Made by a program: the position numbers and the translations under genes
The notes under the pieces: generated by a model
What the model was told of the DNA's origin: nothing
The model's input: only the letters and a program-made list of their open reading frames with translations
Database searches by the model: none
In this document: in pieces, positions 19,793-29,243 of the stretch
Position numbering within the stretch: position 1 is the first letter of the stretch
Layout: the number at the start of each line of letters is the position of its first letter
Assembly (NCBI RefSeq): GCF_008805035.1
Contig: NZ_CP038018.1
Coordinates: 1,550,001-1,614,000, forward strand
Reading direction: 5' to 3'
DNA from: Eikenella exigua
Lineage (GTDB): Bacteria > Pseudomonadota > Gammaproteobacteria > Burkholderiales > Neisseriaceae
DNA: 64,000 nucleotides

Positions 19793-19826
19793 TTCAGGTA
19801 GCCTGTTGGGCGTAAGGCTACCTGAA
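19793..19826. repeat. AG-eikDUS pair with adjacent repeat module
   Basis: TTCAGGTAGCCT then AGGCTACCTGAA, outward order. Immediately upstream, CGCGCTTCGCAGAAACTCG (19753) belongs to the same repeat family. Lies between rpsO and the convergent coaBC. Confidence 0.65.
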
Positions 19827-19924
19827 AATAGTATCGTTCAAGCGTTGCTTTTGGGTTGCTGCTTTGGTTCTTCTTGCTGCTCTATTTGGTATAGAAAAAC
19901 CTACTGCAGCCATAGGGCAGGGCT

Positions 19925-21112
19925 TCAGGTAGCCTTTTCCAACAGGTGGGCGATTTCGGCCACGATGGCATCAGCAGTATCGCGTTTGCCCATTTCCGGC
20001 AGCGCGGTTTCGGCTGAATCGCTGATGAGTGTTACTTGGTTGTTGCCGCTGCCCATGGCGCTGACGGCGTGGTTGGCCACGATTAGCGGCACGTCTTTGC
20101 GCAGCCGTTTGGCGCGGGCGTGCTCGAGCACGTTGTGGCTTTCGGCGGCGAAACCCACGCAGAAGGGCGCGTTGGGCAGCCGAGCCACGGCGGCGAGGAT
20201 GTCTGGGTTTTCGGCCAATTCGATAACGGGCGGCGTGCCGCTGCCGTCTTTTTTCAGCTTTTCGGTGCTGCGGTTGGCCACGTGGTAGTCGGCTACGGCG
20301 GCTACGCTGATGAATACGTCGCAGCTGCCTACTTCCCGCATCACAGCTTCGTGCATTTCACGCGCGCTGTGGGCGTGGTGTACGGCCACTCCGGCAGGCA
20401 GGGCTACCTGAAGCTGCCCGGCCACCAGCACCACTTCCGCCCCGGCGGCACGGCAGGCCTGCGCCAGCGTCACACCCATGCGGCCGCTGGACAGGTTGGT
20501 GATGCCGCGCACGGGATCGATGGCTTCAAAGGTGGCGCCGGCCGTGAGCAACACGCGTTTGCCGGCCAGCAGTTTGGGCGTCCACAAATCGGGCAGCAGT
20601 TCGGCCAATTCGGCGGCTTCGAGCATGCGGCCTTCGCCGGTTTCGCCACAGGCCTGGCTGCCGCTGGCGGGGCCGAACACGGTAATGCCATCGGCTTGTA
20701 GTTGGGCGATGTTACGCAGGTTGACCGGGTTGCGCCACATTTCCACGTTCATGGCAGGGGCGACGGCCAGCGGGCAGGCGCGGGCGGCGGCCAAGGTGGA
20801 GAGCAGGTTGTCTGCTATGCCGTGGGCGATTTTGGCGAGAGTGTTGGCACTGGCGGGGGCGATGAGGAATACGTCGGCCTTGCGGCTGAGGCGGATGTGC
20901 GTCATGCCGTCGGCGGAGTCGGCGGTATCGTCCGTCCACACAATGTGCCCGCTCAGGGCTTGGAAGGTTTGCGGAGAAATGAAACTGGCAGCGGCGCGGC
21001 TCATGGCCACGCTCACGGTATGCCCCTGTTTTCTGAGCAGGCGCACGAGTTCGCAGGATTTATAGGCAGCAATGCCGCCGCTGATGCCGAGCAGGATGTG
21101 TTTGGTGGGCAT
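19925..21112 (-). CDS. coaBC: Bifunctional PPC decarboxylase / phosphopantothenate-cysteine ligase
   Basis: Carries out two steps of coenzyme A synthesis: ligation of cysteine to phosphopantothenate (CoaB) and decarboxylation to phosphopantetheine (CoaC). The 395-residue chain has the FMN-binding CoaC domain at 1-180, with GISGGIAAYK at the start and the PAMNVEMWRNP motif near 120. The CoaB domain follows from about 188 (KRVLLTAGATFEAIDPVRGI). Two DUS copies overlap the gene, one within it (20402) and one across its end (19924). Confidence 0.96.
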   Translation of the reverse strand: MPTKHILLGISGGIAAYKSCELVRLLRKQGHTVSVAMSRAAASFISPQTFQALSGHIVWTDDTADSADGMTHIRLSRKADVFLIAPASANTLAKIAHGIADNLLSTLAAARACPLAVAPAMNVEMWRNPVNLRNIAQLQADGITVFGPASGSQACGETGEGRMLEAAELAELLPDLWTPKLLAGKRVLLTAGATFEAIDPVRGITNLSSGRMGVTLAQACRAAGAEVVLVAGQLQVALPAGVAVHHAHSAREMHEAVMREVGSCDVFISVAAVADYHVANRSTEKLKKDGSGTPPVIELAENPDILAAVARLPNAPFCVGFAAESHNVLEHARAKRLRKDVPLIVANHAVSAMGSGNNQVTLISDSAETALPEMGKRDTADAIVAEIAHLLEKAT

Positions 21113-21450
21113 GGTGTATGGCGTGATGTGAAAAGATGGGCGCTATGGTAACACAGGGATGGGCAGGGTGTTTCAGGTAGCCTTCGGATAGGGAAAGGCT
21201 ACCTGAAACTAGTTGTTGCACATTGATAACAGAGAAACAGTATCCATTTAGAGTAAGCAGTTCAATGAGATGTGTTGTATTACTGTTTTGTATCTTTTAT
21301 CCATCAATTGCTGTTGTTGGTGATGAGTTTTCGTTAGCTCCCTTGTTTGCATATGTTAAAATCCGTCGCTTTTATTTTGCGGAATGGTATGCGAGCATTT
21401 GAAACCTGTTCAAATGCATCAGCGTATTTGCACTTTAAGGAGTTGATTTA
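21113..21450. other. Divergent coaBC/autotransporter intergenic region
   Basis: A 338-base stretch with no gene. It holds an outward DUS pair (21172-21207), a promoter candidate (21334-21362) and the AT-rich autotransporter leader, which ends in a TTTAAGGAG ribosome site. Confidence 0.55.
21334..21362 (+). promoter_or_regulatory. Candidate autotransporter promoter
   Basis: TTAGCT, a 17-base spacer and TAAAAT, about 90 bases before the ATG at 21451. The -10 fits well and the -35 is weak. Confidence 0.4.
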
Positions 21451-24400
21451 ATGAATAAAATATATAATATCGTGTACTCTGAAGAGCGCGGCAGCTGGGT
21501 GGTGTGCTCAGAGCTGGAGCGTGCTAGTCGGAAAAAATCTTCCAGTAATTCTGCCGCCAAGCTGCTGGCTTCTGCTGCAGTGATTGGTCTTGGCGTATCT
21601 GCTTTGCCCGCAGCGGCTTCTACCTGCGGCGACGGTAGTACTGTAGCCAATGGCGGTAGCTGTGATATGGGCACATTCAGCGCAACCGTTAATGACCGTA
21701 AGGTTGGTCAGGCTTTGGCTAATAATGGTGATACCGTTACCGTAACCACCCCAGACATCAATAAAATTACATCAGCAGGCAGCTCATTCCGAGCCGGCAA
21801 GCTACGTGATTTGTTTACCGATCCAGCTATTCTCCAGCAGTTGGGTGATTTGCAGCGTGTGAATCCCAATCAAAAGGGGGAAACCCGTACTGTTACCGAC
21901 CCAATCAGCGGCAGTAATCAAACTGTTAACGTATACAATAATATTGGCTTTCTATCCGCGTTGGACATCGATAGCATCGTGGCGACAGGGAATGATGTTT
22001 ATGTGGATATGCGCATCGGCACCGCCACCGGCAGTGGCAGCAAAATTATTGCCTCTTTGGGGGATCCCAATGCTGCTATAGTAGATAATACCGTTGCCAC
22101 CAACCGTACGGCTACGCCTATCGCTGCAAAAGATACGCGCATGGTGCAGGCTGAAAATGGTGCTTCAGCGGAATGGACGTCTAAAAACCGCATCCGGTTT
22201 GAGCAAAATGTGGTTGCATCCGATAAATTATCTATTACCCAGACTTTGTTCCAGCCGAAAACCGTTACCTTTATGGATGGCAGCTCCCATCGGCTCGACA
22301 CGGTACAAGATCTGATCAATTACAACAACAATGTTTTGAAACCGGCTATCGGCAAGCCAGGTTTTGCCAAACCTGGCGAAACCCAACAGGCAGCGTATGA
22401 CCGTTGGTTCAATGAGGCTGCCAAAACTCAAAATTATAAGTTTGAACAACCTAACCCCATTACGCCCACTCCGGATTCGTTGCTGCCGACCAAAGAAATT
22501 TGGGTTTTGGCTGCTACCGGCAGCGGCTCAACTGCTACATTGAAGAATGGTGGTCAAATCGACCATCGTACAGGGCAAAATACCGGTGGCGGTATGTTGG
22601 CTGAAGAAGGCGGTAAGGCCGTTATCGAAGAAGGCGCTAATTTGTCCGGCGTCTTCAGCAGCTTGGTTGTGCGCGGTGTGGGTAGTGTCGGTGAAAACCA
22701 CGGTGTGATTTCTGGCGGCTATTACGCTTCTGATAATTTTGATACCAGTAAAGCCGGTCAGGCCAATAAAAACGATGTTTATGTTGAAGGGACAACAGTT
22801 AATGCTACTAATAATGGCGTTTTCAAAAACGACGGTATCATCAACGTTGCCGGCTTTACTTATCCCAACCTAAATTTCAATAACTACGGTATTCGGGTAA
22901 ACAATAATGCCACAGCTGTAAACCAGGCCGGCGGTGTTATTAACGTTGCGGTGAATCACACGCCGAACAATCCTGTGCATGGCGTACGTGTGGAAGACAA
23001 TGGTACGTTTACGGGCGAAGCCGGCAGCGAAATCTTCATCGGCCGTACCGCACAATATAGCAAGAACGCGCCCACTACTCTAATTGGCAACACCTCGGAT
23101 CAGGTTGGTATCTTGGTGAGAGGCAACAATGCTACCGTAAATCACGATGGCACTATTACCATCGGTAAGGAAACCCAAGGTGCAACCGCTGTTAGGGCAA
23201 GTAACGGCAATGCCTCGACTACGGTTAATTTGGGTGCGAACAGCGTCATTAATGTACTGGGCAATGCCACGGTAGCAGGCGGTCAGCCGAAGCAGAATAT
23301 CGGTGTTCAAGCGCAAAATTCTGGGGCTGCACAAATCACTAATGCCGGCACAATTAATGTGAGCGGCACCAATGCTGTGGGCGAGAACATTGTGGCCGAA
23401 GCTGGGCATACGGCCAAGATTACCAATACTGCCAGCAGCAAAATTATCGTGGAAGAAACCAGCGCCAACACTGCTACCCGTAACTACGGCATTTATGCTG
23501 AAGGACGAGGCACAGGTAAGGCTGATGTGGTGGTAGATGGTACGTTGACGCTGAAAGGCGATAACGTAATCGGTGCCCATGCGCGCGGCAACTCAGCGAT
23601 GGACGTGAATTCGAACATGACAACCGTGTTCGATGACGCCAACAACGCAAAAAACCAAATCGCCTACTATATTCACGGTGGTTCAGCTACCGCTAATGTA
23701 GCGGCTTTGGCTAATAACACCGATATCACTACTGAAAACTCCACTCTATTCCGTGCGGAAGCAGGCGGCACCATTAATGCGGCAGGCTTGAACGTAACCG
23801 CGTCCGGTAAAGATGCAGTCATCTTGGCCAGCAACGGCAAAGATGCCAATGCCAACAAAGCATCCACCATCACAGTAAATAATGGTACGTTCAACCTCAC
23901 TGGAAACGGCGCAACTGTTGCGCTGGTGTCCGGCGGTGCAACCGGCAATCTGAAGGGCACGGCAACCGTTGCTGACAGCGCCACTGGTGCCACCATCGGT
24001 AAGGCAGATGGCAAAAGCTATGGTTTGGAGAATCAACTGATTGCAGGTAGCGCCAGTGATAACACCACCAAACTGGTTTCTGAGCTGAACACCACTACCA
24101 ATGCAGCAGGTGTGACTGGATACAGTGCGCAAAATAGCGGTACAGTGGACTATTCAGGTAACCTTGATCTGAAGGGTGCCAACAGTGTTGCCGTACAAAC
24201 GCTGAATAACGGTACAGCCAACCTGAACAACGCAACGGTGAAAGCCAATGGTGATGCTTTGCGAGCCAATGCTGGCAACAACACCATCAACGTTAATGGC
24301 GGTACGGTAACCGGCACCACCAACGTATTCAATTCAGTTGCTGGCACCAACTCACTCGTTGCCACTAATGGCGCGGTGCTGAATGGTGTTATGTCGCTGG

Positions 24401-25935
24401 CGGCAGGTACTTCTTCCGTGGAGCTGGCTAACGGTACCACTTGGAACAATACCGGCAATTCCACCGTAACCAGCCTGGATAATGCCGGCACCGTAGCCTT
24501 TGCTACACCGACTACAGCTGCTGTGGGCAACTACAAAACCATCACCGTAAACGGCGACTACACCGGCAATAACGGTAAATTGGTGGTGAACACCCTGTGG
24601 AATAGCGATGCCGACAAAGATTCTGATTACCTGATCATTAAAGGCACCGCTAGCGGTACTACTGTGGTTAGCACACCGAACGGCATCATCGGTAACATCA
24701 GCAAAACCAACGCCCAGCAATTCTCGTCTGATGTGGTTACTGTAGAAACCCCGAGTGCCAATGCCCCTAATCAGCAAGAAGGCCAGCCTGACGGCAATGC
24801 TATCTTTACCGGTACGGCTAATACCACCAATGCCGGCCAAGCTCAGCTTGTATTGAAGAGCACTGCCGGCGGTAAAAACGTGTATGCCTGGACGCTGTTT
24901 GCCGACCCCAACGCCGGTCCGTCGACCTACATTTACGCCCCTGCCGTAGCCGGCTATGTGTTGATGCCGCAAGTGAACCAAGAAATTGGCCACCACACCA
25001 TCGGTACTCTGCACGAGCGCCGTGGCGAGAACCAAACCCTGGCTTGGGATGATTGCGCCCGTTGCGGCGAGCAAGCCAAAGGCCAAACTTGGACCCGCCT
25101 CCTTGGCAGCCGCCTCGATAGCGATGGCAAAGAACGCTTCAATTTCGAAACCAAAATGGGCGGCTTCCAGATCGGCCACGACTTCGCTGTTCACCGCAAC
25201 GATAAAGGCGGCCACCGTCTCACCGGCGGCTACCTGGCCTACACCCGAGCCAGTACCGATTTTTTCGACCGCTATCGTGCTGTAAACGGCAGCATCAGCC
25301 CTGACCACTACAGCGGTAAAGGCACTACCGATGCAGTTAGCCTCGGCTTGAGCAACACCTACTATGCCGCCAACGGCAGCTACTTCGACTTGGTTGGCCA
25401 GCTGAGCTGGTTGCGTAATAAATACCAAGATCGCGACAGCGCCAGCGTGAAACAAAACGGCTGGGGTGCTGCCCTCTCCGCCGAAGTTGGCCGTCCGTTT
25501 GCCTTAGGCAGCCATGCCGATAACCAAGGTGGCTGGCTGATTGAGCCGCAGGCACAACTGGTATACCAATACGTTGGTCTCAAAGATTTCAACGACGGTA
25601 TCCGCCAAGTTAGCCAAGACAAGCAGCACAGCTTGCGCGGCCGCCTCGGCGCCCGCCTGGCCTACAACGGCCCCAGCCGCAGCCTGCGTACCAACACCTT
25701 CTATGCCGTGGCCAACGTATGGCACGACTTTATCAAGCCGCATGGCGTAGATATTGGTGAAGATAATGTGCGCGAGAAACGCAACGCCACTTGGGGCGAA
25801 GTTGGCCTCGGTGCCCAGCTGCCCGTATCCAACAACGCCTATGTGTATGGCGATGCCCGCTACCAACACAACTTTGGCAGCACCAGCCGCCATGGTTATC
25901 GTGGCAGCGTAGGTTTCAAATACACTTGGAAGTAA
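21451..25935 (+). CDS. Large type Va autotransporter with ESPR signal peptide
   Basis: A 1494-residue surface protein. Residues 1-57 form an extended signal peptide: the ESPR stretch MNKIYNIVYSEERGSWVVCS, then a conventional signal ending LPAAAS. The passenger (about 58-1160) is rich in Asn, Gly, Thr and Ala with repeated short strands of NNGT/NAGTI type, as in a right-handed beta-helix. The translocator barrel covers roughly 1210-1494 (from TWTRLLGSRLD to YRGSVGFKYTWK). A Cys pair (CARC) precedes the barrel at about 1203. No serine-protease GDSGSP motif was seen, so an adhesin-like or biofilm role is more likely than proteolysis. It is followed directly by an OmpA-family gene. Confidence 0.92.
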   Translation: MNKIYNIVYSEERGSWVVCSELERASRKKSSSNSAAKLLASAAVIGLGVSALPAAASTCGDGSTVANGGSCDMGTFSATVNDRKVGQALANNGDTVTVTTPDINKITSAGSSFRAGKLRDLFTDPAILQQLGDLQRVNPNQKGETRTVTDPISGSNQTVNVYNNIGFLSALDIDSIVATGNDVYVDMRIGTATGSGSKIIASLGDPNAAIVDNTVATNRTATPIAAKDTRMVQAENGASAEWTSKNRIRFEQNVVASDKLSITQTLFQPKTVTFMDGSSHRLDTVQDLINYNNNVLKPAIGKPGFAKPGETQQAAYDRWFNEAAKTQNYKFEQPNPITPTPDSLLPTKEIWVLAATGSGSTATLKNGGQIDHRTGQNTGGGMLAEEGGKAVIEEGANLSGVFSSLVVRGVGSVGENHGVISGGYYASDNFDTSKAGQANKNDVYVEGTTVNATNNGVFKNDGIINVAGFTYPNLNFNNYGIRVNNNATAVNQAGGVINVAVNHTPNNPVHGVRVEDNGTFTGEAGSEIFIGRTAQYSKNAPTTLIGNTSDQVGILVRGNNATVNHDGTITIGKETQGATAVRASNGNASTTVNLGANSVINVLGNATVAGGQPKQNIGVQAQNSGAAQITNAGTINVSGTNAVGENIVAEAGHTAKITNTASSKIIVEETSANTATRNYGIYAEGRGTGKADVVVDGTLTLKGDNVIGAHARGNSAMDVNSNMTTVFDDANNAKNQIAYYIHGGSATANVAALANNTDITTENSTLFRAEAGGTINAAGLNVTASGKDAVILASNGKDANANKASTITVNNGTFNLTGNGATVALVSGGATGNLKGTATVADSATGATIGKADGKSYGLENQLIAGSASDNTTKLVSELNTTTNAAGVTGYSAQNSGTVDYSGNLDLKGANSVAVQTLNNGTANLNNATVKANGDALRANAGNNTINVNGGTVTGTTNVFNSVAGTNSLVATNGAVLNGVMSLAAGTSSVELANGTTWNNTGNSTVTSLDNAGTVAFATPTTAAVGNYKTITVNGDYTGNNGKLVVNTLWNSDADKDSDYLIIKGTASGTTVVSTPNGIIGNISKTNAQQFSSDVVTVETPSANAPNQQEGQPDGNAIFTGTANTTNAGQAQLVLKSTAGGKNVYAWTLFADPNAGPSTYIYAPAVAGYVLMPQVNQEIGHHTIGTLHERRGENQTLAWDDCARCGEQAKGQTWTRLLGSRLDSDGKERFNFETKMGGFQIGHDFAVHRNDKGGHRLTGGYLAYTRASTDFFDRYRAVNGSISPDHYSGKGTTDAVSLGLSNTYYAANGSYFDLVGQLSWLRNKYQDRDSASVKQNGWGAALSAEVGRPFALGSHADNQGGWLIEPQAQLVYQYVGLKDFNDGIRQVSQDKQHSLRGRLGARLAYNGPSRSLRTNTFYAVANVWHDFIKPHGVDIGEDNVREKRNATWGEVGLGAQLPVSNNAYVYGDARYQHNFGSTSRHGYRGSVGFKYTWK

Positions 25936-25951
25936 GCGTTTGATGCAGCAA

Positions 25952-25993
25952 AGGCTACCTGAAAAAGTTTGAACGAACAGTTTTCAGGTAGCC
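25952..25993 (+). terminator. DUS-pair hairpin between autotransporter and OmpA-like gene
   Basis: AGGCTACCTGAA and TTCAGGTAGCC separated by 19 bases; no T-run, and the OmpA-like ribosome site AAGGA begins six bases later. Read-through into the next gene is possible. Confidence 0.55.
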
Positions 25994-26012
25994 CCAACAA
26001 GGATTGAATACA

Positions 26013-26543
26013 ATGAATCAGATTACAAAAACCCTCCTTCTCACCGCCTTGGCCGCCGGTTTGAGCAGCCAAGCCGCCGCCCGCGACGTACACCACCGCT
26101 GGTGTGCCGAAGAAGCTCCTGTTGCGCAACCCGTTGTGGCAGCGCCGCAAGTTGAGCGCATTAACCTCTCGGCTGATGCCCTGTTCCGCTTCAACCAATC
26201 GGATGCTGCCGATATGTTGCCCGAAGGCAAAGCCACCCTCGACCGCTTGGCCGAAAACCTCGTTAGCCGTCAAGCTCATATCGACAGCATCGCCCTCACC
26301 GGCCACACCGACCGTCTCGGCAGCGAGCAATACAACTACAACCTCGGCCTGCGGCGTGCTCAAACAGTGAAAAACTATCTGCAAGGCAAAGGCGTACAAG
26401 CCCCCATCAGCGTAGCCAGCGTCGGTGAAAGCCAGCCGGTTACCACGGCTTGTACCGGCACTCGCGCTACTGCGGCTCTGAAAGCCTGCCTGCAGCCCGA
26501 CCGTCGCGTTACCGTGGATATTTCCGGCACAGCAGCGCAATAG
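26013..26543 (+). CDS. OmpA/RmpM-family periplasmic protein
   Basis: A 176-residue exported protein. A signal peptide covers residues 1-23 (ending SSQAAA) and a short linker with one Cys follows. The OmpA C-terminal peptidoglycan-binding domain (about 50-170) contains LTGHTDRLGSEQYNYNLGLRRAQTVKNYL, the diaminopimelate-binding signature. It lacks a transmembrane barrel, as in Neisseria RmpM, which tethers outer-membrane complexes to the cell wall. The ATG at 26013 is favoured over a TTG nine bases earlier because of AAGGA spacing. Its place after the autotransporter may mean a joint envelope role. Confidence 0.88.
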   Translation: MNQITKTLLLTALAAGLSSQAAARDVHHRWCAEEAPVAQPVVAAPQVERINLSADALFRFNQSDAADMLPEGKATLDRLAENLVSRQAHIDSIALTGHTDRLGSEQYNYNLGLRRAQTVKNYLQGKGVQAPISVASVGESQPVTTACTGTRATAALKACLQPDRRVTVDISGTAAQ

Positions 26544-26564
26544 TAGTTAAGCCGGTTGGAATTG

Positions 26565-26626
26565 AGGCTACCTGAAACACAGCAGAGCGGAATTACCGCG
26601 AAGCTGAAATTTCAGGTAGCCTTTTC
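26565..26626 (+). terminator. DUS-flanked repeat terminator after the OmpA-like gene
   Basis: DUS arms at 26565-26576 and 26611-26622 followed by TTTT. The loop has GCGGAATTACCGCGAAGCTGAA, which is itself partly self-complementary. Confidence 0.75.
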
Positions 26627-26675
26627 TATGGTTAAACCAAGGTATTGAATTGTTTGAAATCTTAGGTATGAGTTG

Positions 26676-26740
26676 AGGCTACCTGAAAAATGGAATGATG
26701 GCTTGCTGACTCGGCCTAATAGCTTTCAGGTAGCCTTTTG
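26676..26740. repeat. Inverted DUS pair
   Basis: AGGCTACCTGAA at 26676-26687 and TTCAGGTAGCCT at 26725-26736, followed by a T-run. No gene lies in 26544-27001 apart from these elements and the pot promoter candidate. Confidence 0.65.
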
Positions 26741-26815
26741 CTACACCGGTCTGCCTCAGTCGGCAACACTTTCCCTGCCAAATCGGCCAAAAGCGGGCGC
26801 ATTTGGTTTTTTTCA

Positions 26816-26845
26816 TTGCCCCTGCCGGTGGCACTATCCTACAAT
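26816..26845 (+). promoter_or_regulatory. Candidate potG promoter
   Basis: TTGCCC, an 18-base spacer and TACAAT, about 155 bases before the potG ATG. Confidence 0.45.
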
Positions 26846-27001
26846 TGAGCTTTGCAGTCTGTGATTTATCGCTGCTTAAAATAGAAACGATACGGCCTTG
26901 GATTCGCCGCCTCGTTTCTGTTTTGCACCAGCAGACACAAACTGCCGCCTGCGGCTTCCCGTGCGGAAGCCGGTTTGCAACTGCTGCGGAGCCCTGTGCC
27001 C

Positions 27002-28129
27002 ATGTCTGAAAAATATATTCCTCCCCAAACCAAGCCCTATCTGCAAATCAAAGACGTGGTGAAAACCTACGGCGAGAATTATGCGGTGGACCACATCGAT
27101 TTGGATATCGACCGACACGAAATCTTCGCCCTGTTGGGCAGTTCCGGCTCGGGCAAGTCCACATTGCTGCGTATGCTGGCGGGCATGGAAACGCCGGATC
27201 AGGGCAAGATTATTTTGGACGGGCAAGACATCACCCGTCTGCCGCCCTACGACAGGCCGATTAACATGATGTTCCAAAGCTATGCGCTATTCCCACACAT
27301 GACGGTGGAGCAGAACATCGCCTTCGGCCTGAAGCAGGACAAAATGCCCAAAGACCAGATTGCCGAACGGGTGGAGGAAATGCTACGCCTGGTGCAGATG
27401 AGCAAATACGCCAAACGCAAGCCGCACCAGCTTTCCGGCGGGCAGCAGCAACGTATCGCACTGGCCCGCGCGCTGGCCAAGCAGCCCAAACTTTTGCTGC
27501 TGGACGAGCCTTTGGGCGCGCTGGATAAAAACCTGCGCCAGCAAACCCAGCTGGAATTGGTGGATACGCTGGAGAAAGTGGGCGTAACCTGCATCATGGT
27601 AACGCACGACCAAGAAGAAGCCATGACCATGGCCACGCGCATCGCCATCATGTCGGAAGGCCAGCTGCAACAGGTGGGCACACCGCGCGAGGTGTATGAC
27701 TTCCCCAACAGCCGCTTCACCGCCGAATTCATCGGCGAAACCAATATTTTTGAAGGTCATCTGGTGGTGGATGAGGCCGACCATGCCGAAATCGATTGCC
27801 CCGAGTTGGCGCAGAATATCCTCATCGACCACAGCGTGGCCGGGCCGGAAGAGCAGACCATGTGGGTCAGCATTCGCCCGGAAGACATCAATATGCACAA
27901 GGAAAAGCCGGCCAATGTGGGCGAACACAACTGGACCATCGGCACGGTGAAGGAAATCGCCTATTTGGGCAGCTTCGCCATTTATCATGTGCAGTTGCCC
28001 AGCGGGCGCATGGTGAAAAGCCAGGTGTTGTCGTCTTATTGGTATTTGGCCAACTTGGAGCCGCCCACTTGGGACGAGACCGTGTATCTGAGCTGGCCGG
28101 CCAACCAGCCCGTGCCGCTTACCCGTTAA
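27002..28129 (+). CDS. potG: Spermidine/putrescine ABC transporter ATPase
   Basis: The 375-residue ATP-hydrolysing subunit of a polyamine importer. Walker [10 protein letters not shown] is near residue 47, the ABC signature [16 protein letters not shown] near 143, and Walker [13 protein letters not shown] near 165. A C-terminal TOBE domain (about 285-365) is present. Its order before two permeases matches potG-potH-potI. A start nine codons earlier is possible, but MSEKYIPP agrees better with homologues. PotA would be an equally valid label. Confidence 0.92.
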   Translation: MSEKYIPPQTKPYLQIKDVVKTYGENYAVDHIDLDIDRHEIFALLGSSGSGKSTLLRMLAGMETPDQGKIILDGQDITRLPPYDRPINMMFQSYALFPHMTVEQNIAFGLKQDKMPKDQIAERVEEMLRLVQMSKYAKRKPHQLSGGQQQRIALARALAKQPKLLLLDEPLGALDKNLRQQTQLELVDTLEKVGVTCIMVTHDQEEAMTMATRIAIMSEGQLQQVGTPREVYDFPNSRFTAEFIGETNIFEGHLVVDEADHAEIDCPELAQNILIDHSVAGPEEQTMWVSIRPEDINMHKEKPANVGEHNWTIGTVKEIAYLGSFAIYHVQLPSGRMVKSQVLSSYWYLANLEPPTWDETVYLSWPANQPVPLTR

Positions 28130-28268
28130 AGGCTACCTGAAAGTGCAACTTCGTGATGTTTTGTGCAGCCAAAGCAGCGTTCCTGTGAAGCACAGCACAG
28201 CTGCAACACAGTTAAAACCAACATACCGGTTCGGCAAGGCAGCCGAACATGAAAAGGCTACCTGAAAA
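28130..28268. repeat. Spacer with DUS element and hairpin inside the pot operon
   Basis: A DUS at 28132-28143, a diverged repeat interior, a 7-base-pair hairpin (GTTCGGC-N6-GCCGAAC, 28229-28248) and a second DUS at 28256-28267 that ends at the potH ATG. The AAGG in the second DUS may act as the ribosome site of potH. Confidence 0.6.
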
Positions 28269-29243
28269 ATGAAATGGCAGGCTTTAAAACGCAAACTCAG
28301 CCCCGGGCAGGGGCTGGTTATCGGCATACCTTATTTGTGGTTGCTGGTGCTCTTCCTGATCCCCTTCTTCTTCGTGCTGAAAATCAGCCTGGCCGAGCAA
28401 GCCACCTCGATTCCGCCCTACACCCCGCTCTACACGGTGGACGAAGCGGCCGGGCGCGTGAATATTTCCCTGAGCTACCTGAACTACACCGGTATTTTCG
28501 ATAATTTCTGGCAGTCGCTGTGGCTCGGGCTCAACCCCTTTGCCGACAAATCCGGCAGCAACCTGTATGTGCACATCTACCTGCTCTCCATCAAAACCGC
28601 CATCACCACCACGCTGATTTGCCTGCTGGCCGGCTACCCCATCGCCTACGCCATCTCGCGCAGCCGCGAAAAATGGCGCAACCCGCTGCTCTTGGCCATT
28701 ATGCTGCCGTTTTGGACTTCACTGCTGCTACGCGTGTACGCCTGGATGGGCCTGCTTTCGCAAAACGGCATCATCAACAACCTGCTGTTGCGCTGGGGCT
28801 GGATTAACCAGCCGCTGGATATGTTCTACAACAGCTTCTCGCTCAATATCGTGATGGTGTACACCTATCTGCCTTTTATGGTGCTGCCGCTGTACACCCA
28901 GCTCCTCAAGCTGGATAACCGCCTGCTCGAAGCCTCTGCCGATTTGGGCGCCGGGCCGGTGAAATCATTTTTTTCCATTACCCTGCCGCTCTCCAAAAGC
29001 GGCATCATCGCCGGCTCTATGCTGGTGTTTATCCCGGCGGTGGGCGAATTTGTGATTCCCGATTTGGTGGGCGGGCCCGAACACCTGATGATCGGTAAAG
29101 CCCTGTGGCAGGCCTTCTTCACCCAAAACAACTGGCCGCTCGCCTCGGCCATGGCCGTGGTGATGGTGCTGCTTTTGGTGGTGCCCATCGGCCTGTTCCA
29201 CCGTCATGAAGCCAAACAGCTGGAAGGAGCGCGCCGTGGCTAG
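28269..29243 (+). CDS. potH: Spermidine/putrescine ABC transporter permease
   Basis: A 324-residue inner-membrane permease with six to seven hydrophobic segments. The N-terminal segment (IGIPYLWLLVLFLIPFFFVL) is followed by a long periplasmic loop. The EAA motif (EASADLGAGPVKSFFSITLPLS, about 219-240) contacts the ATPase. PotB/PotH-type proteins pair with PotC/PotI. The coding end overlaps the start of potI by eight bases. Confidence 0.92.
   Translation: MKWQALKRKLSPGQGLVIGIPYLWLLVLFLIPFFFVLKISLAEQATSIPPYTPLYTVDEAAGRVNISLSYLNYTGIFDNFWQSLWLGLNPFADKSGSNLYVHIYLLSIKTAITTTLICLLAGYPIAYAISRSREKWRNPLLLAIMLPFWTSLLLRVYAWMGLLSQNGIINNLLLRWGWINQPLDMFYNSFSLNIVMVYTYLPFMVLPLYTQLLKLDNRLLEASADLGAGPVKSFFSITLPLSKSGIIAGSMLVFIPAVGEFVIPDLVGGPEHLMIGKALWQAFFTQNNWPLASAMAVVMVLLLVVPIGLFHRHEAKQLEGARRG

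Noticed and set aside
24352..25455. 367-codon frame antisense to the autotransporter barrel
   Set aside because: Shadow of a strongly supported gene; Val/Gly-rich with no domain.
21451..25935. Serine-protease (IgA-protease type) activity for the autotransporter
   Set aside because: No GDSGSP-like site was found in the passenger, which is repeat-rich instead.
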